From a virus, in IMG/VR virus record IMGVR_UViG_3300030110_005976, positions 1 to 55,577 of that record: a stretch of DNA of 55,577 nt; one strand, written 5' to 3'. Under the pieces are notes generated by a model, which was given only the letters and a program-made list of their open reading frames with translations, had not been told where the DNA came from and did not search any database. Within the stretch, counting starts at the first letter, position 1. Each line of letters starts with the position of its first letter. Shown piece by piece: positions 25,321 through 34,678 of the stretch. Both the position numbers and the translations under genes were made by a program.

Positions 25321-28300
25321 ATGGACCCAAAAGTCTGTACACCCAAAGATATATACGGACCAAAAGAGCAAACTGTATTCTTAGGATCTTCAATACAGTC
25401 TGTAAGCTGCTCCTTGGGATGGAATGAACAGCAGTCTTCTGTAACTGTTACTCTAGTAGATGATCCCTGTATTGTACCAGATGAGCTTCCTCCCAAAGTA
25501 TATTACCCTCGTCCGGGTTTAAGAAAAGAAACGAGAGACGCTGATCCGGGTTTTACTAAACCAACAATAGGCGTCCCAGTGTACTTTAGAATTGGTGGAG
25601 ATGCCTCTGGCAGTACGGATATTTTTGAATTTGCTGGAATAATACAGTCTTGGACTGAAGATAGGAGTCCAAATGGATATCCAGTATATACTGTTCAAAT
25701 TGTTGACCCTAGACTTATTTTGGAAAACTTAGAAATAATCGTAAGTGATTATGCTGCTTCTGTTGGAGATGTTTACAATCTTATCAATGCCTATGGATGG
25801 TTAGAATCAAAGGGATACGACTGCCCCCATACTTTAGTAAATGGAGCATTCTTTGGTTCTCCAGCTGGAGGTTTTTGCGGAGCTAAGAATAATAATGAGG
25901 GTACTCCTTGGAATAAACCAGATGGCCCACAAGGACTTAGATATGCAATACAACACCTATTAAGTGGTTATAAGGACGCTAAGTTCTCTCCTTATGGACA
26001 TGGCTCATATAGAGGACCTAGCCAGTCTGACGGTGTCAATGGTGAGTTTTACGGAGTTATAGAAGGAAGTCCGGAGGATACTTCCGATGCCGGTCTTGCT
26101 GCCGCAGGAGGATATGGAAAGGTCTCTAACTACTATATAGATATATCTGAAATTTCTTTTACTCCTACATTCTATAGAATACCCGGACCAAGTATAAGTC
26201 TGTTAGATTTAATAAGTCAAATATGCAATGATTCTGGAGATGATTATTATATAGAATTACTTGTAACTTCTCAAAAACAAAAATGTATTAAAGTAAGAAC
26301 TGTTAAGAGGGCAACCCAGCCTGCTTTAGGAGAGATAGAGTCTTTTGTAGAGGATGCAGTAAATGTTACTTCTAAAAACATAGGAAGAGAGCTGAGAAAT
26401 GAACCTTGCCAAGCCTTTGTATATGGAGGCTATACGCAAACAATATATCAGCAAGATAGATATAATTTTCCCGGAGGTAAATCTCTTGGTGAGATTGTTC
26501 AGTTCTGGGGCTACGATGCAGCAGGTGCTCTTACCTATGCTAGCAACACAACCCTTTCGGGTAGAGAGCTTGGAGATTGGGCAGTATGGTTAGATATTAG
26601 ACCATTGAATCTTGTTTTAAACAATACCATCGCTGGAGCTGCTTCTCCCGGATTTGGAGTTGGCAACAACTATTTAAAAATTACCGAGAGAGAGATAAGG
26701 ATGGCTCTGGCTGGTTTCGATCCTTGGTTTAACTTTGCTCTTACTTATAATGGAGGGGTAGGTTCCGAGTTTGGGAAGCAGATGAGAAGTGTGCTAGACA
26801 TAAAAGGGCCTCAAATACACTTTGGTAATATAGACAGTAAAGATATTCTTCTCAACAATTTTCAAAACTCCCTAGCCTTTAATCTTCAATTTGCTCCAGA
26901 TCAAGACCCAAAAGATCCTAAGAATGGAGATGTAAGAAAGATACATGACTTTATACAAAACTGGGCCGACACATATTACGGCAAGCAGTTCCTAGTTCAA
27001 CTACCATATGTTTGTTATTGCACCGATGAAGATTCTGGCCAGATCATGTACTCCGACAATCCTACAAATGATGGTGGGTGGCCTGCATTTGGTGTCGGTG
27101 ACATTCTCGGCCTTCCCGTAAATCCAACTGAAGGTATTCCTCTTGATCCAACTGATTATTTTGCAGACGAAACAAACAAACTGTCTCCTATCGCTAGATA
27201 TTTCAAGAGTAGCACTGGAGCCGTGGAGATGGAGGGCAACTCTTTAACCTACGCTAATTCAATATATGTTCAGGGACAAGTAGAAGAGAAGCCTCTAGAG
27301 TACTATAGCTATGCTACAGCTATTTTGAAGGTAGACAATCCAGTTGAAATGAGTGGGCTTGAAAAAGACCTTGATGGTATGGATATAAGCTTTGGTGGTC
27401 TAATAGAAATAGGCTACCAGTCTGGTCTTACAGACGCGCAGATAGAAAACTTAAAATTTGCATTGCAGTTTAATCCTGATAATTCAAGAGGCACTGATGG
27501 AGGATTGGGAATAATTCCTAGAAGAAGAACTCCTGACGAAGCCGCTGTTCCAATGAAAAGTAATACAACTAGGTATGGCCCTAAGTATTACAAAGGACCT
27601 CCGGGACAAGTTCACTTTGTTTCCGACGATACTCTTGTTCCTTGGGAATATGATGGCTATACTAATCTAATGAATGGCGCTATAAATGCTATGGATGAGC
27701 ATGCAAAGTCTGCTGTTACTTATATGCAAGAGGGTGAGAGAGGTTCTGTAAACTTCCCCGGAAATCCAACAAGACGTTTAGGGTCAGAGCTAAGATCTGC
27801 GCAGAGCGTAATGGGTTTCTTAGCTATGGAAAGTTCTGATTTTACCGTATTAGAGGGTAGCTTCCAATTTAAAAGAATAAATATAGGAACATGGGAGGGT
27901 TCTTTCGGGCCTAATATTACTAATATACAGGTTAATTTTGGAGCCAATGGGTTCACAACTAATTACACACTCAGTACCTTCTCCCCAACATTTGGTAGGT
28001 TTGCCAAATACAATGCTAATAGACTTAAGACTTTGGGTAAGCAAAGACAGGCATTTAGAAAAGCGCAGAGAGAAAGAAATAAACTTGCTAGATCTTTGAT
28101 GGCTGCGCAGGCAAGAACTGCAAGATCGCTTAAAAATAGACAGAACAAAAGGAAAAGTAAGTCAGACTCTGAAAATGCAAATACTGTAATGGCTGGGCAG
28201 ATGGGTGTTGGAAACCCCGTAGACGGCAAGGATACGGTTAATACAAATACAACTCACTTGTCCCCAAGAACTCTTCGTTTAGGAAATCCTACAGAGTGGA

Positions 28301-30105
28301 AAGATCAGGGGGTAATGAGTCAGGATGGTCTTTTCAGACCTGTATGGAATGGAAATACTGAAGGTGGTGTTACATCACAACTACCTAGATATACAGACAC
28401 AACTAAGGGAAGGGCAGCTAAGTGGGATCTTTGTTGGACTGAAAGACCTCATCAAACAAGGCATGTGAACCCTCCTTTTAATGGTGATGAATCTTATAAA
28501 CCTGCTATTAATGATATAAGTTATTTAGATCCTTATGCATATCCTTCTAAGGCTAAACATGATGCTAATAAAAATGCAGCAACAAACTATACTGATGTAG
28601 GCATAATTGCTCACGGGTCAGTTCCTCCGGGAATAATGCACTTACAAGCCTATGTGGATGCTGGTAACGATTTTCCAGAACATCTAAGAATGTTGGCAAG
28701 AAAAGGGCCTATGCTTTTACATGGCTGGGGATACGATATAGATGGCAAGCCAATACCTAATAAAAAGGACACTGAAACAGCTGCTTCTGGAGGTGTCTTC
28801 GAGGCGGATGCACTTGCTGACGAGTTCTTGTCACACTATTTAAGGAAGCCACATACTTGGCCAGTTGGACCAATTGATCTTAGATTTGATAGGGCTCGTG
28901 GTGTTTGGACTCAGCCTATACAATATAAGATTATCCAAGCACATGCTAAGGATGAAGCTATCCCAGCTGGACAGAGCAAGGATAGCGTTAAAGTTCTAGA
29001 TATGGGAACTACGGCTAATCCTGTATATGATGCAGCTGGAAATGCTATTGATTCAGCCACCAGTGGAACGATAGATGTAGAAAATCCAACTTGGGCTAGC
29101 GATATCGCAGTAGGAGATAAGTTTTTTGCTGTTTACGACTCTATACATTGTAAGTATTACCCACTTGTTTCTGCAGGCGGTAAAACAAGATTTTATAATA
29201 GTGGAATATGCTATGATAGTTCGGCTGGCGGATGTCAAGCTCCAACAGACAGAGGATGTTGGACAAACAATACTATAATTCTAGGTAGTGGATTACAAGC
29301 ATCTGAACAGGAAATAAATCCAAATAGTGATTGCGATAGCCTTCCTAGTGGTACGGGAACTTTTATATCTTTAAGACTTCCTGCATACGATGTGGCCGAT
29401 ACAGGTGCCGCAAACGCATCTGCAAGATCACCGATTCAAGAACTAGGAAGCAACTGCGCAGATAATTGGGCTACAATGATATTCGGAAAAGGTTTAACAG
29501 CCTTTACGGGAGGAAGATCAGACCAAAGCGGCCCCAACGTAGACTGTAACTTTCTTTATGTTGAGGGCTGTTCTCCAAAAGCATACAACGTAGATTGTAA
29601 TGATAGTTCATTCGGAACTTGCGGACCGGACGGAGCTCCCGGCATAGCTAATGCAAATGGCGAGACTATATGTACTGGCCTGATAGGTGGTCCCGGAATT
29701 AGAATGGGTGTTATTCACGAAGAAAAAACACTTTCAGATGGAACGAATGTTGCGGGCTATCACTATCTTCAAAAAATTCTAGATGTTCAATCAGGTTGCG
29801 GAGGTAGCAACTATGTGGAGTCAGTCGAAACAATCAGTCTTGGATGTGGTATTAGTGGTACACCCAGTCAATACTGCCCGATAGACGCTGACAAGCCAAT
29901 ATGCAAGGTCACTTTGGGAATCAACAAAAATTGTTACAATAGTGTGGGTGGTGTAAGGGTAGTCAATGATGTTTGCTGCTCTGGAGGAAGTGGACTCGTT
30001 ATTTCGTACAAGAGTCTTAGATTTACTGATTGCGGTTTATTTACAGGCGTAGCACCTTATAATAATTGTAATGGAGAAATGCAGCCTAGTGATTGGAACC
30101 TTTAA
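25321..30105 (+). CDS. Large tail tip / hub protein (1594 residues)
   Basis: The N-terminal half (1 to about 900) is beta-rich with features of tail hub proteins. SSIQSVSCSLGWNEQQSSVTVTLVDD and a later FEFAGIIQSWTED…YPVYTVQIVDPR fit a hub domain of the late-control type. A basic helical spacer, RKAQRERNKLARSLM onwards, covers about 905-945. The C-terminal half includes PVGPIDLRFDRARGVWTQP, a wording known from other phage tail proteins. The last 250 residues are rich in cysteine (such as NVDCN, GTCGPDG). Together with the next gene this probably builds the tail tip. The stop is 12 bases before the next ATG. Confidence 0.6.
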   Translation: MDPKVCTPKDIYGPKEQTVFLGSSIQSVSCSLGWNEQQSSVTVTLVDDPCIVPDELPPKVYYPRPGLRKETRDADPGFTKPTIGVPVYFRIGGDASGSTDIFEFAGIIQSWTEDRSPNGYPVYTVQIVDPRLILENLEIIVSDYAASVGDVYNLINAYGWLESKGYDCPHTLVNGAFFGSPAGGFCGAKNNNEGTPWNKPDGPQGLRYAIQHLLSGYKDAKFSPYGHGSYRGPSQSDGVNGEFYGVIEGSPEDTSDAGLAAAGGYGKVSNYYIDISEISFTPTFYRIPGPSISLLDLISQICNDSGDDYYIELLVTSQKQKCIKVRTVKRATQPALGEIESFVEDAVNVTSKNIGRELRNEPCQAFVYGGYTQTIYQQDRYNFPGGKSLGEIVQFWGYDAAGALTYASNTTLSGRELGDWAVWLDIRPLNLVLNNTIAGAASPGFGVGNNYLKITEREIRMALAGFDPWFNFALTYNGGVGSEFGKQMRSVLDIKGPQIHFGNIDSKDILLNNFQNSLAFNLQFAPDQDPKDPKNGDVRKIHDFIQNWADTYYGKQFLVQLPYVCYCTDEDSGQIMYSDNPTNDGGWPAFGVGDILGLPVNPTEGIPLDPTDYFADETNKLSPIARYFKSSTGAVEMEGNSLTYANSIYVQGQVEEKPLEYYSYATAILKVDNPVEMSGLEKDLDGMDISFGGLIEIGYQSGLTDAQIENLKFALQFNPDNSRGTDGGLGIIPRRRTPDEAAVPMKSNTTRYGPKYYKGPPGQVHFVSDDTLVPWEYDGYTNLMNGAINAMDEHAKSAVTYMQEGERGSVNFPGNPTRRLGSELRSAQSVMGFLAMESSDFTVLEGSFQFKRINIGTWEGSFGPNITNIQVNFGANGFTTNYTLSTFSPTFGRFAKYNANRLKTLGKQRQAFRKAQRERNKLARSLMAAQARTARSLKNRQNKRKSKSDSENANTVMAGQMGVGNPVDGKDTVNTNTTHLSPRTLRLGNPTEWKDQGVMSQDGLFRPVWNGNTEGGVTSQLPRYTDTTKGRAAKWDLCWTERPHQTRHVNPPFNGDESYKPAINDISYLDPYAYPSKAKHDANKNAATNYTDVGIIAHGSVPPGIMHLQAYVDAGNDFPEHLRMLARKGPMLLHGWGYDIDGKPIPNKKDTETAASGGVFEADALADEFLSHYLRKPHTWPVGPIDLRFDRARGVWTQPIQYKIIQAHAKDEAIPAGQSKDSVKVLDMGTTANPVYDAAGNAIDSATSGTIDVENPTWASDIAVGDKFFAVYDSIHCKYYPLVSAGGKTRFYNSGICYDSSAGGCQAPTDRGCWTNNTIILGSGLQASEQEINPNSDCDSLPSGTGTFISLRLPAYDVADTGAANASARSPIQELGSNCADNWATMIFGKGLTAFTGGRSDQSGPNVDCNFLYVEGCSPKAYNVDCNDSSFGTCGPDGAPGIANANGETICTGLIGGPGIRMGVIHEEKTLSDGTNVAGYHYLQKILDVQSGCGGSNYVESVETISLGCGISGTPSQYCPIDADKPICKVTLGINKNCYNSVGGVRVVNDVCCSGGSGLVISYKSLRFTDCGLFTGVAPYNNCNGEMQPSDWNL

Positions 30106-30117
30106 AGGAGGATAAGG

Positions 30118-31230
30118 ATGACAACTCAAAACAAACGTTATATAGTTGGGCCTTGGGGCGGAGAAAACTGTTGTTATTGTTGCTACAGATGCAAGAATGA
30201 CGTTAATCAAGCAGTGCATTACAATAATTGTACTGGCTGTCCACCTCTTTGCTGCACATGCCCTCCTCTTTGCAACTTAGAAGTTTGCATTACAGCTCAT
30301 TGTTGCGGGACTGGAAATTGTGGAGATTCGCCTGAAAATACTTGGGGCATGGATGGTCTTACCTTTACCATGCACACAGCCAAGTGGGACGACTATACGG
30401 ATCATTTCTGCAACTTGTCTACCAACCCTACTTCTACCAATGTCGCTAATTCTCTATGTTATCTAGAACATGACGACACAAACTGCCCTTATGAAGGTAC
30501 TGCGCACCCATACGAAAAATGGGTAAATAAACCTAGCGCAGGAAATGAGTCTTTATGTGATGGGGTTGGTGATATTTATTGCAAGGGCAGTGAAGGTAAG
30601 TCTCCTACCACCGACTCTGATAATAAGGGGACGGAAGACTTCGCCGGCAACTGCCTTAATCAGCAGGCATATGAGGGCGGCTCTGCCGCTGGATGCAAAG
30701 GGGTTGGTATGATATTTAGTCTTTGCTGCTGCGATCAACAGTCCGCAGCTATGGCTAGAACTGAGCCATATGAAGGTGAATGTAAAACATGCTCATATCA
30801 GTTTAGAACGGAGTGGTTTAAGAGATCCGATGTAACTCCACCAGATCCAACTCTAGGTTCTGTTTGTAGCTGTTTTGATGGTCAGGCAGGTTCATTCTTG
30901 ACTGCGGCTGAGAAAATTCCCCCCGACCAAAGCGCTGCAGCCGGACATGCTCAAGGCTTGTCTGTAGTCTGGGAACATGTTGATGGAGAGTGCGGTTTCT
31001 CTGAAGATCCTTCACAGCCATTTGATCCAGATGACTGGATAATGACATACAGATTAGGTACTGCAGAGGACCCTGTATTTTGGAATTGCGACTGTTGTTT
31101 CAATACGGAAGTTTTCGATCCGGGACTTTATCCTCCCCAAACAGATGTTAGGCCTACAGCTATGGCATATTTTACCGCAGTAATTACTCCTGTCGGTGGA
31201 TGCTCCAAGGGCGGTCCAGATATTCCATAG
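30118..31230 (+). CDS. Cysteine-rich tail tip protein
   Basis: I counted 34 cysteines in 370 residues, about 9%. The N-terminal 60 residues alone have 15, in clusters such as CCYCCYRC and CPPLCCTCPPLC. Further pairs and triplets (CCC, CKTC, CSC, CDCC) are spread through the rest. The middle and end are beta-rich and resemble a small virion protein fold. AAGGAGG sits six bases before the ATG. Its place after the hub gene suggests a tail tip component, stabilised by disulphides or bound metals. No known family was recognised. Confidence 0.55.
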   Translation: MTTQNKRYIVGPWGGENCCYCCYRCKNDVNQAVHYNNCTGCPPLCCTCPPLCNLEVCITAHCCGTGNCGDSPENTWGMDGLTFTMHTAKWDDYTDHFCNLSTNPTSTNVANSLCYLEHDDTNCPYEGTAHPYEKWVNKPSAGNESLCDGVGDIYCKGSEGKSPTTDSDNKGTEDFAGNCLNQQAYEGGSAAGCKGVGMIFSLCCCDQQSAAMARTEPYEGECKTCSYQFRTEWFKRSDVTPPDPTLGSVCSCFDGQAGSFLTAAEKIPPDQSAAAGHAQGLSVVWEHVDGECGFSEDPSQPFDPDDWIMTYRLGTAEDPVFWNCDCCFNTEVFDPGLYPPQTDVRPTAMAYFTAVITPVGGCSKGGPDIP

Positions 31231-31239
31231 GGGTTTGAT

Positions 31240-31764
31240 TTGAAAAAAACCGCATGTCGTTGCACAGACTATGGATTTTGCAATAGTCGCAGATATAATG
31301 TAAGCTTGAATCAGTGGCTTAAATGCCAGAGAAGAAGCTCAATAGAAAGGTTGTGTTGCAACTCTGAATTTGAAGAAAGGCAGGCTGTGCAGCCAGATGT
31401 AATGCAAATTGATTATGATGACTTTGCAGTAGAATTAGAAGGTATTGAATTTGTTGATGCTGACTTTTATCCAACTATATTTACAAGAAAAATAAGTACC
31501 CACATAGACAGTATAAAAGCTATATTAGCATCAAGTGGTATTAAATATGGAAGACTTGTAACTTATCCTGTAGAAAGATGGTTTTCAAACTTTCCCAGTT
31601 GTAATGAAGAAGAACTTTATTATCAAAACCTTGAGATTTCGAACTTTTTCTCCCAGTTGAGCGATAAAGTAATTATAGTGAGAAGCTGTGGAATAGCTTA
31701 TTTAATAAATAAAGAAACAGGTAAGAGGACTATTTGTTTATCAAAAGGAACGATATATGAGTAA
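31240..31764 (+). CDS. Hypothetical protein with N-terminal Cys module
   Basis: The start is a TTG at 31240 with GGGG-type purines upstream; no better start exists near. The 174-residue product opens with CRCTDYGFCNSRR and a later LKCQ. This is the same CxCxxxGxC plan as in the next two genes. The rest is globular without a recognised motif and ends in a strand-like KVIIVRSCGIAYLINKETGKR segment, which recalls small conserved domains that display a bound ligand. It overlaps the next gene by eight bases. Unknown function. Confidence 0.5.
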   Translation: MKKTACRCTDYGFCNSRRYNVSLNQWLKCQRRSSIERLCCNSEFEERQAVQPDVMQIDYDDFAVELEGIEFVDADFYPTIFTRKISTHIDSIKAILASSGIKYGRLVTYPVERWFSNFPSCNEEELYYQNLEISNFFSQLSDKVIIVRSCGIAYLINKETGKRTICLSKGTIYE

Positions 31765-32236
31765 AAAGATTGGAAGAATAATCACTAGGCAAGAGCGTAA
31801 AGAATTTATTGAGAATGGACTTGATGAATGTCTATGCGATGGAGCTGGCCACTGTCCGATATTTATGTTAGCGATGTCAGAGAATCTACATCATAGATGT
31901 AAGACAAGCCAGTTTCACCGAAATTATTTTTTAAGACAAGCCAAAAGAGACGAGGAGGAATCTCCTACGTACCATAATGATTTTACAAAGAAATCACAAC
32001 TTAGAGAGGCAGTTAGCAAAGTAGAAAATGCTATATTAGCTTTAGAGCATGAAGGCGTAAAACCTGAAGACGCAGGTTCCGAAGGATTTGGAGATACTGT
32101 TAGCAAGGTTTTGCAAACATTCGGTATAACAGAGCGATTGATGTCTGCGGTAGGAGCGGACAGTAGCTGCAAGTGCAATAAAAGAAGAAGATGGCTAAAT
32201 AAAATGCTTCCATATGGTGTAGAGAAAGATGACTGA
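31757..32236 (+). CDS. Small Cys/His-module protein, first of two tandem paralogues
   Basis: This 159-residue product has CLCDGAGHCPIF, then LHHRCK. That suggests a zinc site built from cysteines and histidines. The middle is a charged helix. The C-terminal part EGFGDTVSKVLQTFGI, CKCNKRRRWLNKMLPY matches the next gene's EGLGDTLEKVLSKIGI, CGCDARKKFLNKIFPY. This C-terminal word pattern occurs in small proteins of other phages, where its function is unknown. The gene overlaps both neighbours by eight bases, so the three are a coupled group at the end of the virion operon. Confidence 0.6.
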   Translation: MSKKIGRIITRQERKEFIENGLDECLCDGAGHCPIFMLAMSENLHHRCKTSQFHRNYFLRQAKRDEEESPTYHNDFTKKSQLREAVSKVENAILALEHEGVKPEDAGSEGFGDTVSKVLQTFGITERLMSAVGADSSCKCNKRRRWLNKMLPYGVEKDD

Positions 32237-32705
32237 GTACAATCCTTGTGAGTGTTCTGGCGCTGGTTTCTGTCCTCGTTATAACAAGGAGATGAGCCAA
32301 GACCTTCATCATTTATGCAAAACAAGGGAAGACTACAGAAAATCATTTGAGTCAATTCTTAGCGATCTAGAAAAAGCGGAGATTAAAAGAGTGAACGAAG
32401 AAAGAGAAAATATAAAAAAGAAAACGGAAGAGCTAGAAGTTGGCGATTCCCCAATGCTGAATGAAAAAGAAAAAAGCGATCACGAGCTTGCCGATGTTAT
32501 CATTGACGAGCTTGGCAAGGTAGGGATAAACGAAAACAATATACAAGAGCAGTCTGAGGGGCTTGGAGATACCTTGGAAAAGGTTTTAAGCAAGATAGGT
32601 ATAAGCAAAGAGAGGTTTGAGAGACTTCCGGGAATGGGAGGCTGCGGCTGCGATGCTCGTAAAAAGTTCCTAAATAAAATTTTCCCTTACAGGAAGAAGG
32701 AATAA
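32229..32705 (+). CDS. Small Cys/His-module protein, second tandem paralogue
   Basis: This 158-residue product has the same plan as the gene before it. The N-terminal CECSGAGFCPRY and LHHLCK motif leads into a long charged helix with many Glu and Lys. The C-terminal EGLGDTLEKVLSKIGI and CGCDARKKFLNKIFPY block closes it. It is likely a tandem duplicate that diverged. It is the last gene of the plus-strand block and its stop lies four bases before the bidirectional terminator. The role is unknown. Confidence 0.6.
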   Translation: MTEYNPCECSGAGFCPRYNKEMSQDLHHLCKTREDYRKSFESILSDLEKAEIKRVNEERENIKKKTEELEVGDSPMLNEKEKSDHELADVIIDELGKVGINENNIQEQSEGLGDTLEKVLSKIGISKERFERLPGMGGCGCDARKKFLNKIFPYRKKE

Positions 32706-32709
32706 AAAA

Positions 32710-32735
32710 AGGGGGTATAAAACCCCCTCTTCTTT
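32710..32735. terminator. Bidirectional terminator between convergent blocks
   Basis: AGGGGGT (32710-32716) pairs with ACCCCCT (32722-32728) around a five-base loop. The plus-strand side is followed by TCTTCTTTTT. The minus-strand side is followed by a run of T residues (complement of the A-run at 32704-32710). One hairpin can therefore end transcription from both directions. Confidence 0.85.
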
Positions 32736-32760
32736 TTAAAACAAGATGCCTGAGAGCCTT

Positions 32761-33144
32761 CTAGGAGGCTGGAGGCTTGTATACAAACCATCCTTTGTCA
32801 GGAAGATACCCTCTATTCTTATCAGCATAAGTCTGCTCATTGGCTCTTTGCTCTTTTTGCTTCTCAGAAAGCTGATCCCATCTGATCTTTGGATAGATCT
32901 GACCACCCTTTTTGGTTCTTCCAAAAATAAGTTTTGCCCTGCAGTCTTGACAAACTATCTCAAGCCAATCATTCTCAGAACTATCAAATCTACAAACGAA
33001 TTTTACATTTTGAGAAGAGCATTTTCCACAAGTATTATGTTGAAAAATTTCTTGAACTCTAGCAACCTGCTTAAAAAGTTCTTCTTCTGTTTCTGCGTCC
33101 GCTTCAAACCATAAATCGTTAGATGCTTTAATTCTAGCTCTCAT
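32761..33144 (-). CDS. Zinc-ribbon hypothetical protein
   Basis: This 127-residue product begins with an AxIKASNDLWFEADAETEEELFKQV segment. A zinc-ribbon of the form CGKCSS…CQDC sits in the middle, and the tail after it is basic. Its gene is the last of the minus-strand block, two bases after the annealing-protein gene. A ribbon protein beside a single-strand annealing protein is seen in other phage recombination modules, so a helper role in DNA annealing is possible. No family could be named. Confidence 0.55.
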   Translation of the reverse strand: MRARIKASNDLWFEADAETEEELFKQVARVQEIFQHNTCGKCSSQNVKFVCRFDSSENDWLEIVCQDCRAKLIFGRTKKGGQIYPKIRWDQLSEKQKEQRANEQTYADKNRGYLPDKGWFVYKPPAS

Positions 33145-33146
33145 AT

Positions 33147-33887
33147 TTATTTACCTCCGGAATCAAATGTTTCACGCCAGTTAGAATCATATCCCAGCAA
33201 ATCTTCTGGAATCAAAGATGAGTTTCGCTGGTATTCAGATAGAGATGTTAGCAGCATTCTACCTTGAAGGTTACTGGCAGATCTTACAGACTTTGCAGTT
33301 GCACAGTTTGTTTTGACAGCTTTCTCCAAGTTAACATCTAACCTTTTGCACATTTGATTTATTGCAAGTATTTGCTGATCCGTAATATTTTCCTCAGCAG
33401 CCAGAAGATCATCTTCATCAGAATTTTGCATTTCTTCTGCTGTTACTACTCTGATTTTCAAAGCTCTCCTAATAGCCTTTCCTTCAGCGCGAGTATCTGC
33501 TGTTGCAACTAAGTGCTGATTAAATGGGTGCGGTATATTGCTACGATTAACATCTACACATCCGTCTACACTTATTATATCCCCCGTTAGGTGTTTTCGT
33601 ATCTGTAAAGTATGCTTAATTGTGCACACACCTCTTGAGGTATCATGATTATAGATATGGCTAGACGAGGCAAGGATGTCTCCAAAAACTTCCTCTGTAA
33701 CTCTACGCAGGCCATCTACAGTAGGGTTGCCGTCTCTTAGTTCGCTGTCATCTAAGTGATCTAGAACATACTCACTCCATCCCGGACTATGTGGAGATAT
33801 CTTTTGCTCATTGTCTTCTTGAGCTATAATCTCTTCCTCTGTCTCACCTTCAACTACAACTTGGTCAAAATCGCTTTTTCTACTCAT
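33147..33887 (-). CDS. Putative single-strand annealing protein (Rad52-superfamily-like)
   Basis: This 246-residue protein carries a helix with ATADTRAEGKAIRRALKIRVVTAEEM (in segments ATADTRAEGKAIRRALK and VVTAEEM). That is the hallmark layout of Rad52/Sak-type annealing proteins: an 'A-x-T-R-A-x-x-R-A-L-R' helix near the end of the core. A short linker leads to ITDQQILAINQMCKRLDV, a C-terminal helix also common in such proteins. The overlap with the upstream nuclease gene is four bases (ATGA). The predicted job is pairing single strands in phage recombination. The call is inference from the local pattern. Confidence 0.4.
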   Translation of the reverse strand: MSRKSDFDQVVVEGETEEEIIAQEDNEQKISPHSPGWSEYVLDHLDDSELRDGNPTVDGLRRVTEEVFGDILASSSHIYNHDTSRGVCTIKHTLQIRKHLTGDIISVDGCVDVNRSNIPHPFNQHLVATADTRAEGKAIRRALKIRVVTAEEMQNSDEDDLLAAEENITDQQILAINQMCKRLDVNLEKAVKTNCATAKSVRSASNLQGRMLLTSLSEYQRNSSLIPEDLLGYDSNWRETFDSGGK

Positions 33888-34678
33888 ATTTCTATATACC
33901 TCTTATTTTCCTCTGGAAACTTTTCCTCAACTTTATCTATTACTTCAAGAAGCTTTTCTAGAACTTCTCTTAAGTACCTATTAGAAATCCTCTTTGTCTG
34001 TTTAATCCTAACTAAAACAAGACCTTGTCCAAGAACAAGCCCAGTCTTTTCTAAGTCTGACCTTTGGTTCTTCTTTAGATTTTCTTCTCCCCATACTGGT
34101 TCGAAGTGAGATGGTCCATCGACCTCAATGACTACTCTTAAATCCTCTATAAAGAGATCCGTCTCAAGCTTTTGGTTTTTAAGCCAATGCTCCTTATGGA
34201 ATTGTACCTTGTAGTTTCTCTTTGTTAGCTCGCTAAGTATAAATTTTTCTAATTTTGATCCTTCTCTTGAGGCCTTTCTAATAGCTTCACTACCCTTACT
34301 AATTATATCTCTCTTCTGCTTTTCGCTTCTTTTGTCCCAGCATTCCTTTGCTACGATGGACCTTTTAGCCCTCTCTTTATCGCTTAGATTGTCCCAAACT
34401 TTACCCTGACTATCGCTTATTTTTAATTTGGTTTCCTCACCCCTTTCAGTACCTTCTGTGGGATGTTGAGATCGCCCTTGCTTAAGAGCTTCTCTCTGAG
34501 CCTCACTTTTGTCTCTAGATTCAATGCCTAGCCGCTTCGCTTCTCTACGGATTTTATTGGGATATGTAGAGAGCTCCTTAGATATAGCTATCCAGCTCAT
34601 GTTCTTATTATAATAAGCTTCAGTTAAGAAGGCCTTACGTTGACTGTCTGTCAGGTTCCAATATTTTTCTGCTTTCAT
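33884..34678 (-). CDS. PD-(D/E)XK (Vsr/DUF559-like) endonuclease with N-terminal DNA-binding repeats
   Basis: I prefer the ATG at 34678: it overlaps the previous stop as ATGA, while a start at 34702 would overlap 28 bases. The 264-residue product has a helix-turn-helix-like start (NMSWIAISKELSTYPNKIRR). Two short NUMOD-like repeats follow (KISDSQGKVWDNLS; RSIVAKECWDKRS). The catalytic half is of the Vsr/DUF559 type: ETDLFIEDLRVVIEVDGPSH supplies the D…ExD core. This layout is common in free-standing homing endonucleases. It may be a mobile gene between the glycan cluster and the annealing protein. Confidence 0.65.
   Translation of the reverse strand: MKAEKYWNLTDSQRKAFLTEAYYNKNMSWIAISKELSTYPNKIRREAKRLGIESRDKSEAQREALKQGRSQHPTEGTERGEETKLKISDSQGKVWDNLSDKERAKRSIVAKECWDKRSEKQKRDIISKGSEAIRKASREGSKLEKFILSELTKRNYKVQFHKEHWLKNQKLETDLFIEDLRVVIEVDGPSHFEPVWGEENLKKNQRSDLEKTGLVLGQGLVLVRIKQTKRISNRYLREVLEKLLEVIDKVEEKFPEENKRYIEI

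Noticed and set aside
32746-33114. Plus-strand open frame opposite the zinc-ribbon gene
   Set aside because: The minus-strand gene has a clear CxxC…CxxC ribbon and fits the operon spacing. The plus frame is a hydrophobic shadow and lies beyond the terminator.
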